Positions 16,940-26,426 of a stretch of 64,000 nucleotides of DNA are shown here, piece by piece; the stretch's first letter is position 1, and every line of letters starts with the position of its first letter. The position numbers and the translations under genes were made by a program. The DNA is taken from assembly GCA_947495055.1 (NCBI GenBank), contig CANLXO010000010.1, forward strand, positions 1 to 64,000, written 5' to 3'. This stretch comes from an uncultured Psychrobacter sp. GTDB taxonomy: Bacteria > Pseudomonadota > Gammaproteobacteria > Pseudomonadales > Moraxellaceae. Below the pieces are notes generated by a model. It made no database searches. It was given only the letters and a program-made list of their open reading frames with translations, and was not told where the DNA came from.

Positions 16940-17938
16940 CTATATATTGCCTATTTTTTCACGATTAATATCAATCCACTGTTGCAAGTCAGCATCACTC
17001 ATCCATTCAGCATTATTATTACTAGCATACTCAAAGCCTTCAGGGACACGTTTGCCATCTTTAATTCGCGCAGGGTCAGTAGCCCATTTATTGATAGTAG
17101 GCAAGATTTTAAAGTGTTCTGGATATTCATAAGTATAGTAAGCATCTTCAACACTAATCATCTGCTCATGCAATTTCTCACCTGGGCGAATACCAATGAC
17201 TTCTTGCTTTGCCTCAGGTGCAACAACACGTGCTAGATCAGTCATCTTCATAGATGGGATTTTTTTGACGTAAATCTCACCACCGATCATATCTTCAAAA
17301 GCATGCCAAACCAAATCAACACCATCCTCTAATGAAATCATAAAACGCGTCATTCTATCATCAGTAATAGGGAGTACGCCTGTATCTTTGATAGACATAA
17401 AAAACGGAATGACTGAGCCACGTGAGCCCATAACATTGCCATAACGTACCACTGAGAACTTCGAACCGTGTTCACCTGCATATGAGTTAGCCGCTACAAA
17501 CAACTTATCTGAAGCAAGTTTAGTAGCACCATACAAATTGATTGGACTACTGGCTTTATCTGTAGATAAGGCTACTACGCCTTTTACGCCCTTATCGATG
17601 CAAGCATCAATGAGATTCATAGCGCCATTAATATTCGTTTTGATACATTCAAAAGGATTATATTCTGCAGTAGGGACAATCTTAGTGGCTGCTGCGTGCA
17701 CAACATAATCAACACCGTCTAATGCACGGTATAGACGGTCTTTGTCACGCACATCACCAATAAAAAAACGTACGCGATCATCACCGACGAACTTTTTGGC
17801 CATTTCCCACTGCTTCATCTCATCACGTGAAAAAATAATGATTTTTTTGGGGTTATACTTAGCTAGGGTCATAGGTACGAAAGTATTGCCAAATGATCCT
17901 GTGCCACCAGTAATTAGAATAGTGCTGTTACTTAACAT
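16940..17938 (-). CDS. pseB: UDP-GlcNAc 4,6-dehydratase (inverting)
   Basis: 332 residues from the ATG at 17938 (MLSNSTILITGGTGSFG), with GGAG seven bases upstream; a longer frame runs into the previous gene and was rejected. SDR features are TGGTGSFGNTFV, FSRDEMKQWEM and the catalytic STDKASSPINLYGATK with Tyr and Lys present. It makes UDP-2-acetamido-2,6-dideoxy-L-arabino-hexos-4-ulose, the first step of pseudaminate synthesis. PseC, PseH and PseG are not found in the window, so the fate of its product is open. Confidence 0.88.
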   Translation of the reverse strand: MLSNSTILITGGTGSFGNTFVPMTLAKYNPKKIIIFSRDEMKQWEMAKKFVGDDRVRFFIGDVRDKDRLYRALDGVDYVVHAAATKIVPTAEYNPFECIKTNINGAMNLIDACIDKGVKGVVALSTDKASSPINLYGATKLASDKLFVAANSYAGEHGSKFSVVRYGNVMGSRGSVIPFFMSIKDTGVLPITDDRMTRFMISLEDGVDLVWHAFEDMIGGEIYVKKIPSMKMTDLARVVAPEAKQEVIGIRPGEKLHEQMISVEDAYYTYEYPEHFKILPTINKWATDPARIKDGKRVPEGFEYASNNNAEWMSDADLQQWIDINREKIGNI

Positions 17939-17966
17939 TAAGAACTCCGTTAGGTTTATAAGATTT

Positions 17967-19448
17967 TTATTTTGGAAAAAAGTCGTTATATATACTCCTA
18001 GTGAACTCTTTTGCAAATAGCTTATCATTTAAGAGAACACTAATATGTTCAGGATATTTTTCTTTAAAATATTTAAGATTTGAAGGGTTGACACAGACTG
18101 GCATGGTGTGATCAATCATATATTCAAATATATATTCCTTTATTTTTTCTTTAGGGTCTATTTTTTTTTCAATTAAGCTATCATACGAAATGCTATCGTA
18201 AGTGTAAATGTTTGGTACACCAGTGAACCAAGGATTACCAAATATTAAGCTTTTGTTTCCAAGAATTGAAGCCTCTAACGCAGCACTACCTGTTTGAGTT
18301 GCAATAAATATAGATTTATTGATCAAATCAGTTGAAGGGAAATCTATGTTGACAAATTCGACATTAGGTAATGTTTGAATAGATTTGTAGAATAGTACAC
18401 TCCTACCTCGATGCCCATTGAGGGTTTTTGTGAACTGAGAAGGATGCTCCTTTAATATTAACTTAACGTGCTTAGGTACAAAACTCCTAAGAAAAACAAT
18501 CATGTCATATGCATTATAGAAATCACCACCATCTGGGTTGCTGGTTCTTTCAGGCTCATAGTGTAACGGTACGAAAACGAACTCTTCTTCTAAATTCAAA
18601 GATTTAGCTATATTAATATACTCTTTACGCAAACTATCTTTTTTGTAATGAATTTTTAAATCCTTAAAAAAATGAGGTTTATTAGAATTATAAAAATTTA
18701 TTCTATTTATAGAGTAATTATTTTCTTCCTTAACAAATACAATATTGCGTACTATTGGTCTTAGAAAGAACTTCTTAGTATCCTTCATCAAATCCAGTCT
18801 ATTATTTTTATTTTGTATTTTCATATACAGAGGTGTAGGTATAACATTGTCGATAGCATCAATATAGTCTTCAGTGATATTTAGAAATACTTTTGAATTG
18901 AATTTTTTTAATATATTAGAAGTACGAACTTTACCGTTAAAAAAATCTTTAGCAATGTGTGCCAATGGTAATATAGAGTTTTGCGCTAAATGATAACAAG
19001 GTATTCCTAATATCTTACAAATACCATATATAGTCATAGTTATTGGCGAATGAGGACCTTCAGCAGACACAGCTAATTTTATTTTACTATTTACTATTTT
19101 AGTGTAAAAAAAATAAAATGCTGAGTAAAAAATAGCTTCTCTATCTATTCTACTATAAACTCCTAAATCATCCTGTCTATCCATCATTTTATAGACCTGA
19201 TCTTTTAATACGAAGAAATCTTTATTCTGAATTAACTTTAAATCGACACCTACATCTTCAGACTTAAGGTAAATATTTTTGTGAATTAAATTAAAATCAA
19301 AAACCTCACATTCTGGATAATTTTTCTTAGCAAAATTGTTATGTTTAGGGTCACCAAACCATAATTTTGGATATAACCCTAACACCTCAAACTCTTTTAT
19401 TACATCAGTCCAAACATTACTTCCTGATGGCATAAAGATTATGTTCAT
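17967..19448 (-). CDS. large capsule transferase-like protein with KEHP motif
   Basis: 493 residues, soluble, very AT-rich. The C-terminal half has a GT-B-like pattern: HYEPERTSNPDGGDFYNAYD near 295-315, LILKEHPSQF near 345, then IATQTGSAALEASILGN near 395. KEHP and the following small-residue/Ser motif recall KpsC/KpsS-type and sialyltransferase nucleotide-binding sites. It stands between the flippase (nine bases) and pseB (28 bases). I infer a transferase, perhaps for the second nonulosonic acid. No family name is certain. Confidence 0.6.
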   Translation of the reverse strand: MNIIFMPSGSNVWTDVIKEFEVLGLYPKLWFGDPKHNNFAKKNYPECEVFDFNLIHKNIYLKSEDVGVDLKLIQNKDFFVLKDQVYKMMDRQDDLGVYSRIDREAIFYSAFYFFYTKIVNSKIKLAVSAEGPHSPITMTIYGICKILGIPCYHLAQNSILPLAHIAKDFFNGKVRTSNILKKFNSKVFLNITEDYIDAIDNVIPTPLYMKIQNKNNRLDLMKDTKKFFLRPIVRNIVFVKEENNYSINRINFYNSNKPHFFKDLKIHYKKDSLRKEYINIAKSLNLEEEFVFVPLHYEPERTSNPDGGDFYNAYDMIVFLRSFVPKHVKLILKEHPSQFTKTLNGHRGRSVLFYKSIQTLPNVEFVNIDFPSTDLINKSIFIATQTGSAALEASILGNKSLIFGNPWFTGVPNIYTYDSISYDSLIEKKIDPKEKIKEYIFEYMIDHTMPVCVNPSNLKYFKEKYPEHISVLLNDKLFAKEFTRSIYNDFFPK

Positions 19449-19457
19449 GTTCTTACC

Positions 19458-21257
19458 TTAAGAATGATTGGCCATTTTTTTGAATTCTGGATTTTTTTCT
19501 ACTAGTTCATCATAGGTACCTGAATCAACAATACTACCCTGTTTCATCAAGTATATGATGTCACATTTTTCTACCGTTTTTAAACGATGTGCAATCATTA
19601 CTATAGTTTTTTGACCGCTAAAATTGTGAATAGCATTCATAATTATTTTTTCAGTGATACCATCGAGCGCGCTAGTAGCTTCATCAAATACAAGTATATC
19701 CGCTTCATGGTACAACGCTCTTGCTATACCTATACGTTGACGTTGACCCCCAGACAACTGGATGCCGCGCTCACCGACAGTAGTATCTAGGCCTCTAGGT
19801 AATTCGTTTACCAAATCATCTAAGTTTGAAAGACTTATAGCTTTATTGACTTGTTCAAAATCAATACTTAGGGCTGGTAAACCAAAAGCGATATTTTCTG
19901 CAATAGTGCCTTCACTTAAAAATATACTTTGGGGTACAAACCCTAACTTGTTTTGCCAGCTACGCTTATTATCAGGCGTTATTTTAACGTCATCGACATA
20001 CATCTCGCCACTTTGCGGTACAAGTAATCCTAACAGAATATCTATTAATGTGGATTTTCCAGATCCTGACGCGCCGACTAAACCAACAACACTATTTGCT
20101 GGAATAGTCATATCTATTCCATTAACTGCTGCTACTTCTTTTTTAGGATAATTAAACTTTATATTTTTTAAGACTAACCTATTATTAAAACTCATTGGCT
20201 CAAGTGACTTACTTCTATTGTTTTGTATGTTGTTTTCAAATGACCTCTTTAGATCGTCTTTTATTGCATCAAATGCTGCCACAGTACCCTTTATTTGAGT
20301 TATGCTGGCGTAGATTTGTTGTAAAGCAGGTAGTAGTTTAAACGCGGCTAACGCATAAACTGCTAAAACCGGTAAAACTTGACCTAAATTACCATCATGT
20401 AACTTAATTAGCAGTAGTACTAGACTTATCATAGTTCCAAAAGCAATAAGTTCCATAAAATAACGAGGAACCTGGCTAATAGCTAGATTAGTGCCTTGAG
20501 CACGCGCAAAAGTTATACCGCTTTTTTTAAAGGAGTTGACGAAATCATGACTACGATCTAGTAATATTACATCTTTAATACCACCAAACCCTTCATTCAT
20601 GAGCCTAAAACGCTGAGTAGATACGTCAGATAACTTACGACCATTATAAACCAGCTTTTTGCGGACAAGCATATAAAGTAGAAAGTATGAAACTACAAAT
20701 ACCGTAAGTCCAAAAATAGCAACCAAAGGATCGTAAATAATGACGGCTATGGCAATAAAGAAGGTTAGTATTACCTTAGCATTCATTTTCATCAGTGGCT
20801 GTATGATACCATTAGTTATACGTGCAGCTTCAGTAGATACTTGTTTGGTCAACTGTGCACTACTTCCATTAGTATGAAACTGCCAATCTTCTTTCATATA
20901 GTAAGAATATAGTCTATCAGCAATCTCAGTACCTACGCTTGCACCATATATTGATAATTTCCATATGGTATACATAGAAACCAACGTTGATGTAGCTAAA
21001 GCCACCAAAACAACCAATCCAGTATAAAATAAAAAATCTGTCGGTTCTTCAAGCCCAGAAAGAAGGTAAAGTTTAGTGAATATTCCGCCTCTTTCTAGAA
21101 TACTAATATCTCCAACCAAAGCCATAAAGGGCGCTATGGAGGCTATGCCTAACAACTCAGTAAATGCCATGATAACAACAAGAACTTGTAGTATATAGAA
21201 CTGTTTGACTTGCTTAGGAGAAAGCAGTGAAAATAACTGTTGTATCATGTGGAGCAT
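19458..21257 (-). CDS. pglK: PglK-like ABC flippase for lipid-linked oligosaccharide
   Basis: 599 residues. The N-terminal membrane domain has about six helices (to about 310), and the C-terminal ATPase carries Walker A GASGSGKST, signature LSGGQRQR, Walker B ILVFDEATSALD and the switch histidine IAHR. The start at 21257 (MLHMIQQL) has AGGA five bases upstream. The architecture and the N-terminal FSLLSPKQVKQF match PglK of Campylobacter, which flips undecaprenyl-linked heptasaccharide. No Wzx is present, so this protein probably flips the capsule repeat unit. An MsbA-like lipid exporter is a weaker alternative. Confidence 0.8.
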   Translation of the reverse strand: MLHMIQQLFSLLSPKQVKQFYILQVLVVIMAFTELLGIASIAPFMALVGDISILERGGIFTKLYLLSGLEEPTDFLFYTGLVVLVALATSTLVSMYTIWKLSIYGASVGTEIADRLYSYYMKEDWQFHTNGSSAQLTKQVSTEAARITNGIIQPLMKMNAKVILTFFIAIAVIIYDPLVAIFGLTVFVVSYFLLYMLVRKKLVYNGRKLSDVSTQRFRLMNEGFGGIKDVILLDRSHDFVNSFKKSGITFARAQGTNLAISQVPRYFMELIAFGTMISLVLLLIKLHDGNLGQVLPVLAVYALAAFKLLPALQQIYASITQIKGTVAAFDAIKDDLKRSFENNIQNNRSKSLEPMSFNNRLVLKNIKFNYPKKEVAAVNGIDMTIPANSVVGLVGASGSGKSTLIDILLGLLVPQSGEMYVDDVKITPDNKRSWQNKLGFVPQSIFLSEGTIAENIAFGLPALSIDFEQVNKAISLSNLDDLVNELPRGLDTTVGERGIQLSGGQRQRIGIARALYHEADILVFDEATSALDGITEKIIMNAIHNFSGQKTIVMIAHRLKTVEKCDIIYLMKQGSIVDSGTYDELVEKNPEFKKMANHS

Positions 21258-21274
21258 ACAAATCCTGTTAAAAG

Positions 21275-22303
21275 TTAACCTAAAAATTTTACATACCAAG
21301 GCATCGCTTTTTCTGTGCCTTGAACAATATTGAATTGAGGGTCATAGCCTAGCAACGTTTGAATCTTGCTGATATCCGCCTGACTGTGACGAACATCCCC
21401 TTCCCTAAAGTCTCTATGAATAGCTTCTTTACTATATTTGACACTGTTGTTACCAAGTGTCTCTTTCAGGGCATTAAATAAAGTATTAAGTGTGGTACGA
21501 CCACCAACTGCGACGTTATAGACTTCGTTTTTGGCCTCGTCAGCGGCAGTCGCGGCTAATATATTAGCTTGTACTGCATTTTCAATAAAGTTGAAGTCAC
21601 GACTAGTATCACCATCACCGTTAATAAATACTTCATCACCGTTAATCATAGCAGCTGTCCATTTAGGTATCACTGCGGCATAAGCCCCGTCAGGAGTTTG
21701 GCGTTTGCCAAAAATATTAAAATAACGCAGTCCAATAGTGTTGAATCCATAAGTACGAGCAAATACATCTGCATATAGCTCGTTAACATATTTGGTCACC
21801 GCATAAGGGGACAATGGATTGCCAATAGCGTCCTCGACTTTGGGTAGCGCAGGGTGATCACCATAGGTTGAACTACTAGCGGCATAAGTGAAGCTTGTAA
21901 CCTCAGCATCGCGAGCTGCAACAAGCATATTTAGATAGCCTGAGATATTGGTAAGGTTAGTCGCGATGGGATCAGCGATAGATCGTGGTACTGAACCTAA
22001 CGCCGCTTGATGTAAGACATAATCTACGCCCACACAAGCTGCTTGGCAGTCCTCTAATTGACGAATATCACCTTCTATGAAATTAAATCTTGTCCACTGC
22101 TCTGTGCTAACTAGCGACTGCACTTCATCTAGGTTATGCTGAAAGCCTGTCGCAAAATTATCTAAACCCACTATATTTTGATTAAGTAGCAGTAAAGTTT
22201 CGAGTAGGTTTGAGCCTATAAAACCCGCTACCCCAGTGATAAGCCAAGTCTTGGGTTCACTTACTAGTTGTTGTTTAACTGTCTCGTACGTAGTCGTTGT
22301 CAT
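21275..22303 (-). CDS. tviC: UDP-GlcNAc(A) C4-epimerase, TviC/WbpP type
   Basis: 342 residues, extended [18 protein letters not shown] at 18-32, [17 protein letters not shown] near 145 and the catalytic [14 protein letters not shown]. This pattern is that of the WbpP/TviC epimerases that interconvert UDP-GlcNAcA and UDP-GalNAcA (or the GlcNAc/GalNAc pair). With the adjacent dehydrogenase (26 bases) it should supply UDP-GalNAcA for the repeat unit. It is followed after 17 bases by the flippase gene. Confidence 0.88.
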   Translation of the reverse strand: MTTTTYETVKQQLVSEPKTWLITGVAGFIGSNLLETLLLLNQNIVGLDNFATGFQHNLDEVQSLVSTEQWTRFNFIEGDIRQLEDCQAACVGVDYVLHQAALGSVPRSIADPIATNLTNISGYLNMLVAARDAEVTSFTYAASSSTYGDHPALPKVEDAIGNPLSPYAVTKYVNELYADVFARTYGFNTIGLRYFNIFGKRQTPDGAYAAVIPKWTAAMINGDEVFINGDGDTSRDFNFIENAVQANILAATAADEAKNEVYNVAVGGRTTLNTLFNALKETLGNNSVKYSKEAIHRDFREGDVRHSQADISKIQTLLGYDPQFNIVQGTEKAMPWYVKFLG

Positions 22304-22329
22304 AGTATTTTCCGTATTGCTTTGAGTGT

Positions 22330-23607
22330 TTATAGACGTATATCAGTTTTGTCTTTATCAAAGACGTACTTTAAATCATAGAGAACATGACTGTCTTTGC
22401 CAAAGTTTTTAATACGCTCAACACCCATATCAACGAATTCACTATGAGCGACTGCAAGGATAATACCGTCGTAATGATTGGACGAGGGCGTTTTGACTGG
22501 GGTAATATTATATTCGCGCTCAGCCTCGCTGCTGTCTATCCACGGATCATAGACATCGACTTCGATATTGTACTCTTCTAGCTCATGGACGATATCGATC
22601 ACTTTGGTGTTACGCACATCAGGACAGTTTTCTTTAAAACTCAGTCCTAATATGAGCACTCTAGCGCCTTCGACCTGAATGCGCTTCTTGATCATCGTTT
22701 TGACTAACTGAGTGACGACATACTCACCCATGCTATCGTTCAAACGACGGCCAGCTAGAATTATTTCAGGATTATAGCCGATAGCTTGTGCTTTATGGGT
22801 TAGATAATAAGGATCTACTCCGATACAATGACCGCCGACGAGACCGGGACGAAAGGGTAAAAAATTCCACTTAGTACCAGCAGCGGTCAATACTGCCTCG
22901 GTATCTATGTCCATCTTATTAAAGATAACCGCTAGCTCATTAATGAGAGCAATATTGACGTCTCTTTGTGTATTCTCGATAACTTTTGCCGCTTCCGCTA
23001 CTTTAATACTGGGCGCTTTATGTGTACCAGCGGTAATAATCAAGTTATATACTTCATCGACAAAATCAGCAACTTCTGGCGTCGAGCCTGCCGTCACTTT
23101 AAGTATATTAGTTACTCGATGTTCTTTGTCACCTGGGTTAATACGCTCTGGACTGTATCCTGCATAAAAATCCTGATTAAAGGTAAGGTCTGATACTTTT
23201 TCTAACACAGGGATGCAGACCTCTTCTGTTGCTCCAGGATAGACTGTTGATTCATAGACTACGATATCGTTGAACTTAAGCAAGCTACCAATAGCTTCTG
23301 ATGCTTTGATCAAAGGTGTGAGATCTGGCTGCTTATAATCATCGATAGGAGTCGGAACCGTCACAATAAAGAAATTACAGTCTTTTAGTGTTTGAATATC
23401 TGAGCTATAGCTTAGATGTGTCGCTTGAGAGAGCTCTTCTGTACTAACCTCTAACGTATGATCTTTGCCTGCCTGTAATGATGCAATACGACTTGCATTG
23501 ATATCAAAACCAATTACTTTATGCTGTTTGCCAAACTCCACCGCTAACGGCAAACCTACATAACCCAGACCAATGACTGCTATTTTTATATTTTTTATAT
23601 CAAACAT
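22330..23607 (-). CDS. tviB: UDP-GlcNAc 6-dehydrogenase, TviB/WbpO type
   Basis: 425 residues. NAD-binding [15 protein letters not shown] near residue 12, the catalytic cysteine in [13 protein letters not shown] near 260, and the C-terminal [16 protein letters not shown]. It oxidises the C6 hydroxyl of a UDP-N-acetylhexosamine twice to give the uronic acid. Paired with TviC it provides UDP-GalNAcA or UDP-GlcNAcA. It follows wzc by 105 bases and starts the sugar-precursor part of the locus. Confidence 0.9.
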   Translation of the reverse strand: MFDIKNIKIAVIGLGYVGLPLAVEFGKQHKVIGFDINASRIASLQAGKDHTLEVSTEELSQATHLSYSSDIQTLKDCNFFIVTVPTPIDDYKQPDLTPLIKASEAIGSLLKFNDIVVYESTVYPGATEEVCIPVLEKVSDLTFNQDFYAGYSPERINPGDKEHRVTNILKVTAGSTPEVADFVDEVYNLIITAGTHKAPSIKVAEAAKVIENTQRDVNIALINELAVIFNKMDIDTEAVLTAAGTKWNFLPFRPGLVGGHCIGVDPYYLTHKAQAIGYNPEIILAGRRLNDSMGEYVVTQLVKTMIKKRIQVEGARVLILGLSFKENCPDVRNTKVIDIVHELEEYNIEVDVYDPWIDSSEAEREYNITPVKTPSSNHYDGIILAVAHSEFVDMGVERIKNFGKDSHVLYDLKYVFDKDKTDIRL

Positions 23608-23712
23608 AATTTTCCCAACTAATCTTGAAATTAAAAACAGTTAAAAAATATCAACATACAAATATCTATTTATATATCAAGTTTCTGACTAGATTACGAT
23701 GGTATACGCTTT

Positions 23713-25917
23713 TTACTTAGTATTACCATATGCATAATTGTAATGATAGCTGTATTTGCCAATTAAACCTTGTTTTACATCGTTAAGGATTAGACCATCA
23801 ACATTTACATTGGCTTTATTAAGTTGCTTAACAGCATATACTAGCTGTCCTTCTATAGACTTATCGAATCTAGTCACCATCAGTACTTTGTCAGCATATT
23901 GCGCTAGTATCATTGCATCGGAGGCGGCGAGTACAGGCGGCGAGTCTATAACAATGTAATCATAATGCGCACTAACTTCTGTCATTAAACCACTAAACTT
24001 GTCACTAGATAGTAGAGATGCTGGATTATGAGGTTTTTTTCCTCTAGGTATAAAGTCTACACCGTCTAAGCTAGTCGGATGAACAACATCAACTAGATTC
24101 TGACCCTCTTGCTGAAAGTAATCTGCCAGTCCATTATCTTGTGTCATATTAAATACTCTGTGTAGCTCACCCAAACGCATATCAGCATCGATAACCAGTA
24201 CTTTTTTATCAAGTTGAGAGAAGACTTCAGCTAGGTTCGATGATATAAATGATTTTCCTACTTCTGGACTCTCCCCAGTAATCAATACAACCTTTGCACG
24301 ATGTCCAGATTTACTCTCGGATGGCATACCGAACATCAGGCTAGTTCGTAGACTTTTGATAGCTTCATAACTCAGACTATTGACATCATTATGAGCAAGT
24401 AATCTACTGGCTGATTTTTTACTTTTGTTTAATCTAGCCAATAATGGTGACCGTGGAATAGTAGCTATCACAGGTACACCTGTTTTTGACTCCAAACGAT
24501 CAGGATCCTTGACCACACTTCTAAGCATATTTTTAAGCAAAACTGCCATAATACCGAGTAATAATCCTGTTAGTGTGGCAATTAATACAATCAGCGATTT
24601 TTTCGGCGCTATAGCGCGGTAGGTATTAATTGGTAAATCAATAATACGCGCAAATCCTACTTGACCTGCCTTTACGATCTGAAGTTGTTGATAGTTTTTG
24701 AGTAAAGCTAAATAAATTTCTCTGTTGATACTAACGTCTTCAGATAGTTGTAAAAACTCTCTTTGTATTTCAGGAAGTCCTTCTATTCTAGTATCAACTT
24801 CTTGGATTCTGCTTTGTAACTCTGCAATTTGATCGTCAACTTGTATAACTAATGGATGTTCATCAGTATAGTATGTTGTCAAATCTGCTTTTTTTAGTCT
24901 GAGCTCACTTAACTGGCTATCAATTCGAGCATTCTCAGCTACTAAGATTGATGCTTCTTGTTCAATATCGATAGTACCATTCTCAGTACGGAACTTATTA
25001 AAAGCAGCTTCAGAGTCCTCAAGCTCTTTCCTTAAATCTGGGATTTGAGTTTCCATAAAATCTAAAGTTTTTGTCGTCTCTTCTGAGCCACGAGAGTTGT
25101 TCTGATCCATATAAGACAATACAATTTGTCGTAAAACTCGACTAATCTGATCTTGGTTCGATCCAATCATTTTTAGTTCAATGATACCAGTCTGATTACC
25201 GACTTCTGCTACAGTTAAAGCGCTATTGATCGCATTTGTAGTGTTTTGAAGCGACTGCTTAGTGATACTGATAGGACGATCATCGCTAGGTAACTCATTG
25301 ACTGTAATCTCAATTAAACCTTGAGTACCATTGAAGCGATTAGACTTATTTAATTGACCTTTAAAAGTGTCAAAACCACTAGTCAAAGTAAAGCCGTTAT
25401 CAGAGCTCACCAAAGTAAATGGCGTATCAAGGTAGTCCTCTGATACATCAAACTGGCTTACTTGAGCTTGACCATCACTGGTTTCTAATAGTACATATGT
25501 AGGGAGGTTTTCTTGAGAATAAGTACGATTGCTTTGGATTTTATCGATCGCAGTTACAGTAGGATCACTTAAACGTATAGAAAGATTGAGTAAGTCAACT
25601 ACAGGTTTTAGTACCATACGTGACTTTATGAGCTCAGCTTCTGTCTGTGCAGGACTAGATTCTGAAGGGACTAAATCGGAGATACCAGATCCCAATGCTG
25701 AGATCCCTCCTGAGCTACTTTCAATCTGAATAAGAGCATCTGATTGGAATGTAGTTGTCTCATAGCGGCTATATAGCACACCTATGAGTAGCCCTAATAA
25801 CGCAAAAAATAGTATTGTCTTCCAACCACGCAATATAGAAAACAAAAGTACCAGTATATTTACATCGCTGGTATCATCTGTAGCAGGTCTCGATAGGTTC
25901 TTTGAATCTGAAGTCAT
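23713..25917 (-). CDS. wzc: capsule copolymerase and tyrosine autokinase
   Basis: 734 residues. An N-terminal Wzz domain with TM1 (about 30-50), a large periplasmic region rich in coiled coil (about 270-400), and TM2 near 430. The cytoplasmic BY-kinase has Walker A GESPEVGKS near 550, Walker A' VLVIDADMR and Walker B YIVIDSPPVL. A C-terminal tyrosine cluster (KYSYHYNYAYGNTK) is the autophosphorylation site. It regulates chain length and works with Wza in export; Wzb dephosphorylates it. Gene order wza-wzb-wzc is standard for Moraxellaceae capsules. Confidence 0.95.
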   Translation of the reverse strand: MTSDSKNLSRPATDDTSDVNILVLLFSILRGWKTILFFALLGLLIGVLYSRYETTTFQSDALIQIESSSGGISALGSGISDLVPSESSPAQTEAELIKSRMVLKPVVDLLNLSIRLSDPTVTAIDKIQSNRTYSQENLPTYVLLETSDGQAQVSQFDVSEDYLDTPFTLVSSDNGFTLTSGFDTFKGQLNKSNRFNGTQGLIEITVNELPSDDRPISITKQSLQNTTNAINSALTVAEVGNQTGIIELKMIGSNQDQISRVLRQIVLSYMDQNNSRGSEETTKTLDFMETQIPDLRKELEDSEAAFNKFRTENGTIDIEQEASILVAENARIDSQLSELRLKKADLTTYYTDEHPLVIQVDDQIAELQSRIQEVDTRIEGLPEIQREFLQLSEDVSINREIYLALLKNYQQLQIVKAGQVGFARIIDLPINTYRAIAPKKSLIVLIATLTGLLLGIMAVLLKNMLRSVVKDPDRLESKTGVPVIATIPRSPLLARLNKSKKSASRLLAHNDVNSLSYEAIKSLRTSLMFGMPSESKSGHRAKVVLITGESPEVGKSFISSNLAEVFSQLDKKVLVIDADMRLGELHRVFNMTQDNGLADYFQQEGQNLVDVVHPTSLDGVDFIPRGKKPHNPASLLSSDKFSGLMTEVSAHYDYIVIDSPPVLAASDAMILAQYADKVLMVTRFDKSIEGQLVYAVKQLNKANVNVDGLILNDVKQGLIGKYSYHYNYAYGNTK

Positions 25918-25979
25918 AACTATATATTCGTCATTTTAAGTTAGTTTTTTAAAAGTAATAAGTTGGTTATTGTGGTTCT

Positions 25980-26411
25980 TCAACTAATCTTGTCAATCCA
26001 AGGTTCTATGCTATCGACAATATCCTGTCTCGCTGTCTCAAATAAAGAGATATCATGTCGATAAGGGTCAGCGATGTCTTGATCATTCCAATGACCAATT
26101 TTAAAAGTTTTGCCTCGGCAATGTGGCCAACGCTCTTCTATCCATTTCGTCTGACCATCAGACATTGTAAATATTAAATCTGCTTTCATTACCAAGTTTT
26201 CATCAATTTGCTTGGCAACGTGATTTGACATATCTATATTGTAGGGTGCCATGACTTCTTGCGAGTTGGGATCAACTGGACTTCCAACTAGTGCACCAAG
26301 ACCTGCAGACTCTATGTGTTTGTCAGGGTACTTCTCTTGCAGTAGCGCTTCTGCTATCGGACTACGGCATATATTGCCTACACAAACCACCAAGATGTTA
26401 TTAAAGCTCAT
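25980..26411 (-). CDS. wzb: low-molecular-weight protein tyrosine phosphatase
   Basis: 143 residues, normal length. The phosphate-binding CX5R loop is VCVGNICRSPIAEALL at residues 8-23 and the general acid Asp is in DIADPYRHD near 115. It removes phosphate from the Wzc tyrosine tail, which the capsule machinery needs for cycling. It lies 15 bases after wza and 62 bases before wzc. Confidence 0.93.
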   Translation of the reverse strand: MSFNNILVVCVGNICRSPIAEALLQEKYPDKHIESAGLGALVGSPVDPNSQEVMAPYNIDMSNHVAKQIDENLVMKADLIFTMSDGQTKWIEERWPHCRGKTFKIGHWNDQDIADPYRHDISLFETARQDIVDSIEPWIDKIS

Positions 26412-26426
26412 AATTTATCACTTTAC

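Noticed and set aside
20000..20151. 129-residue plus-strand frame over the flippase gene (19762-20151)
   Set aside because: Antisense to the Walker A and signature region of the ABC transporter, whose coding evidence is strong.
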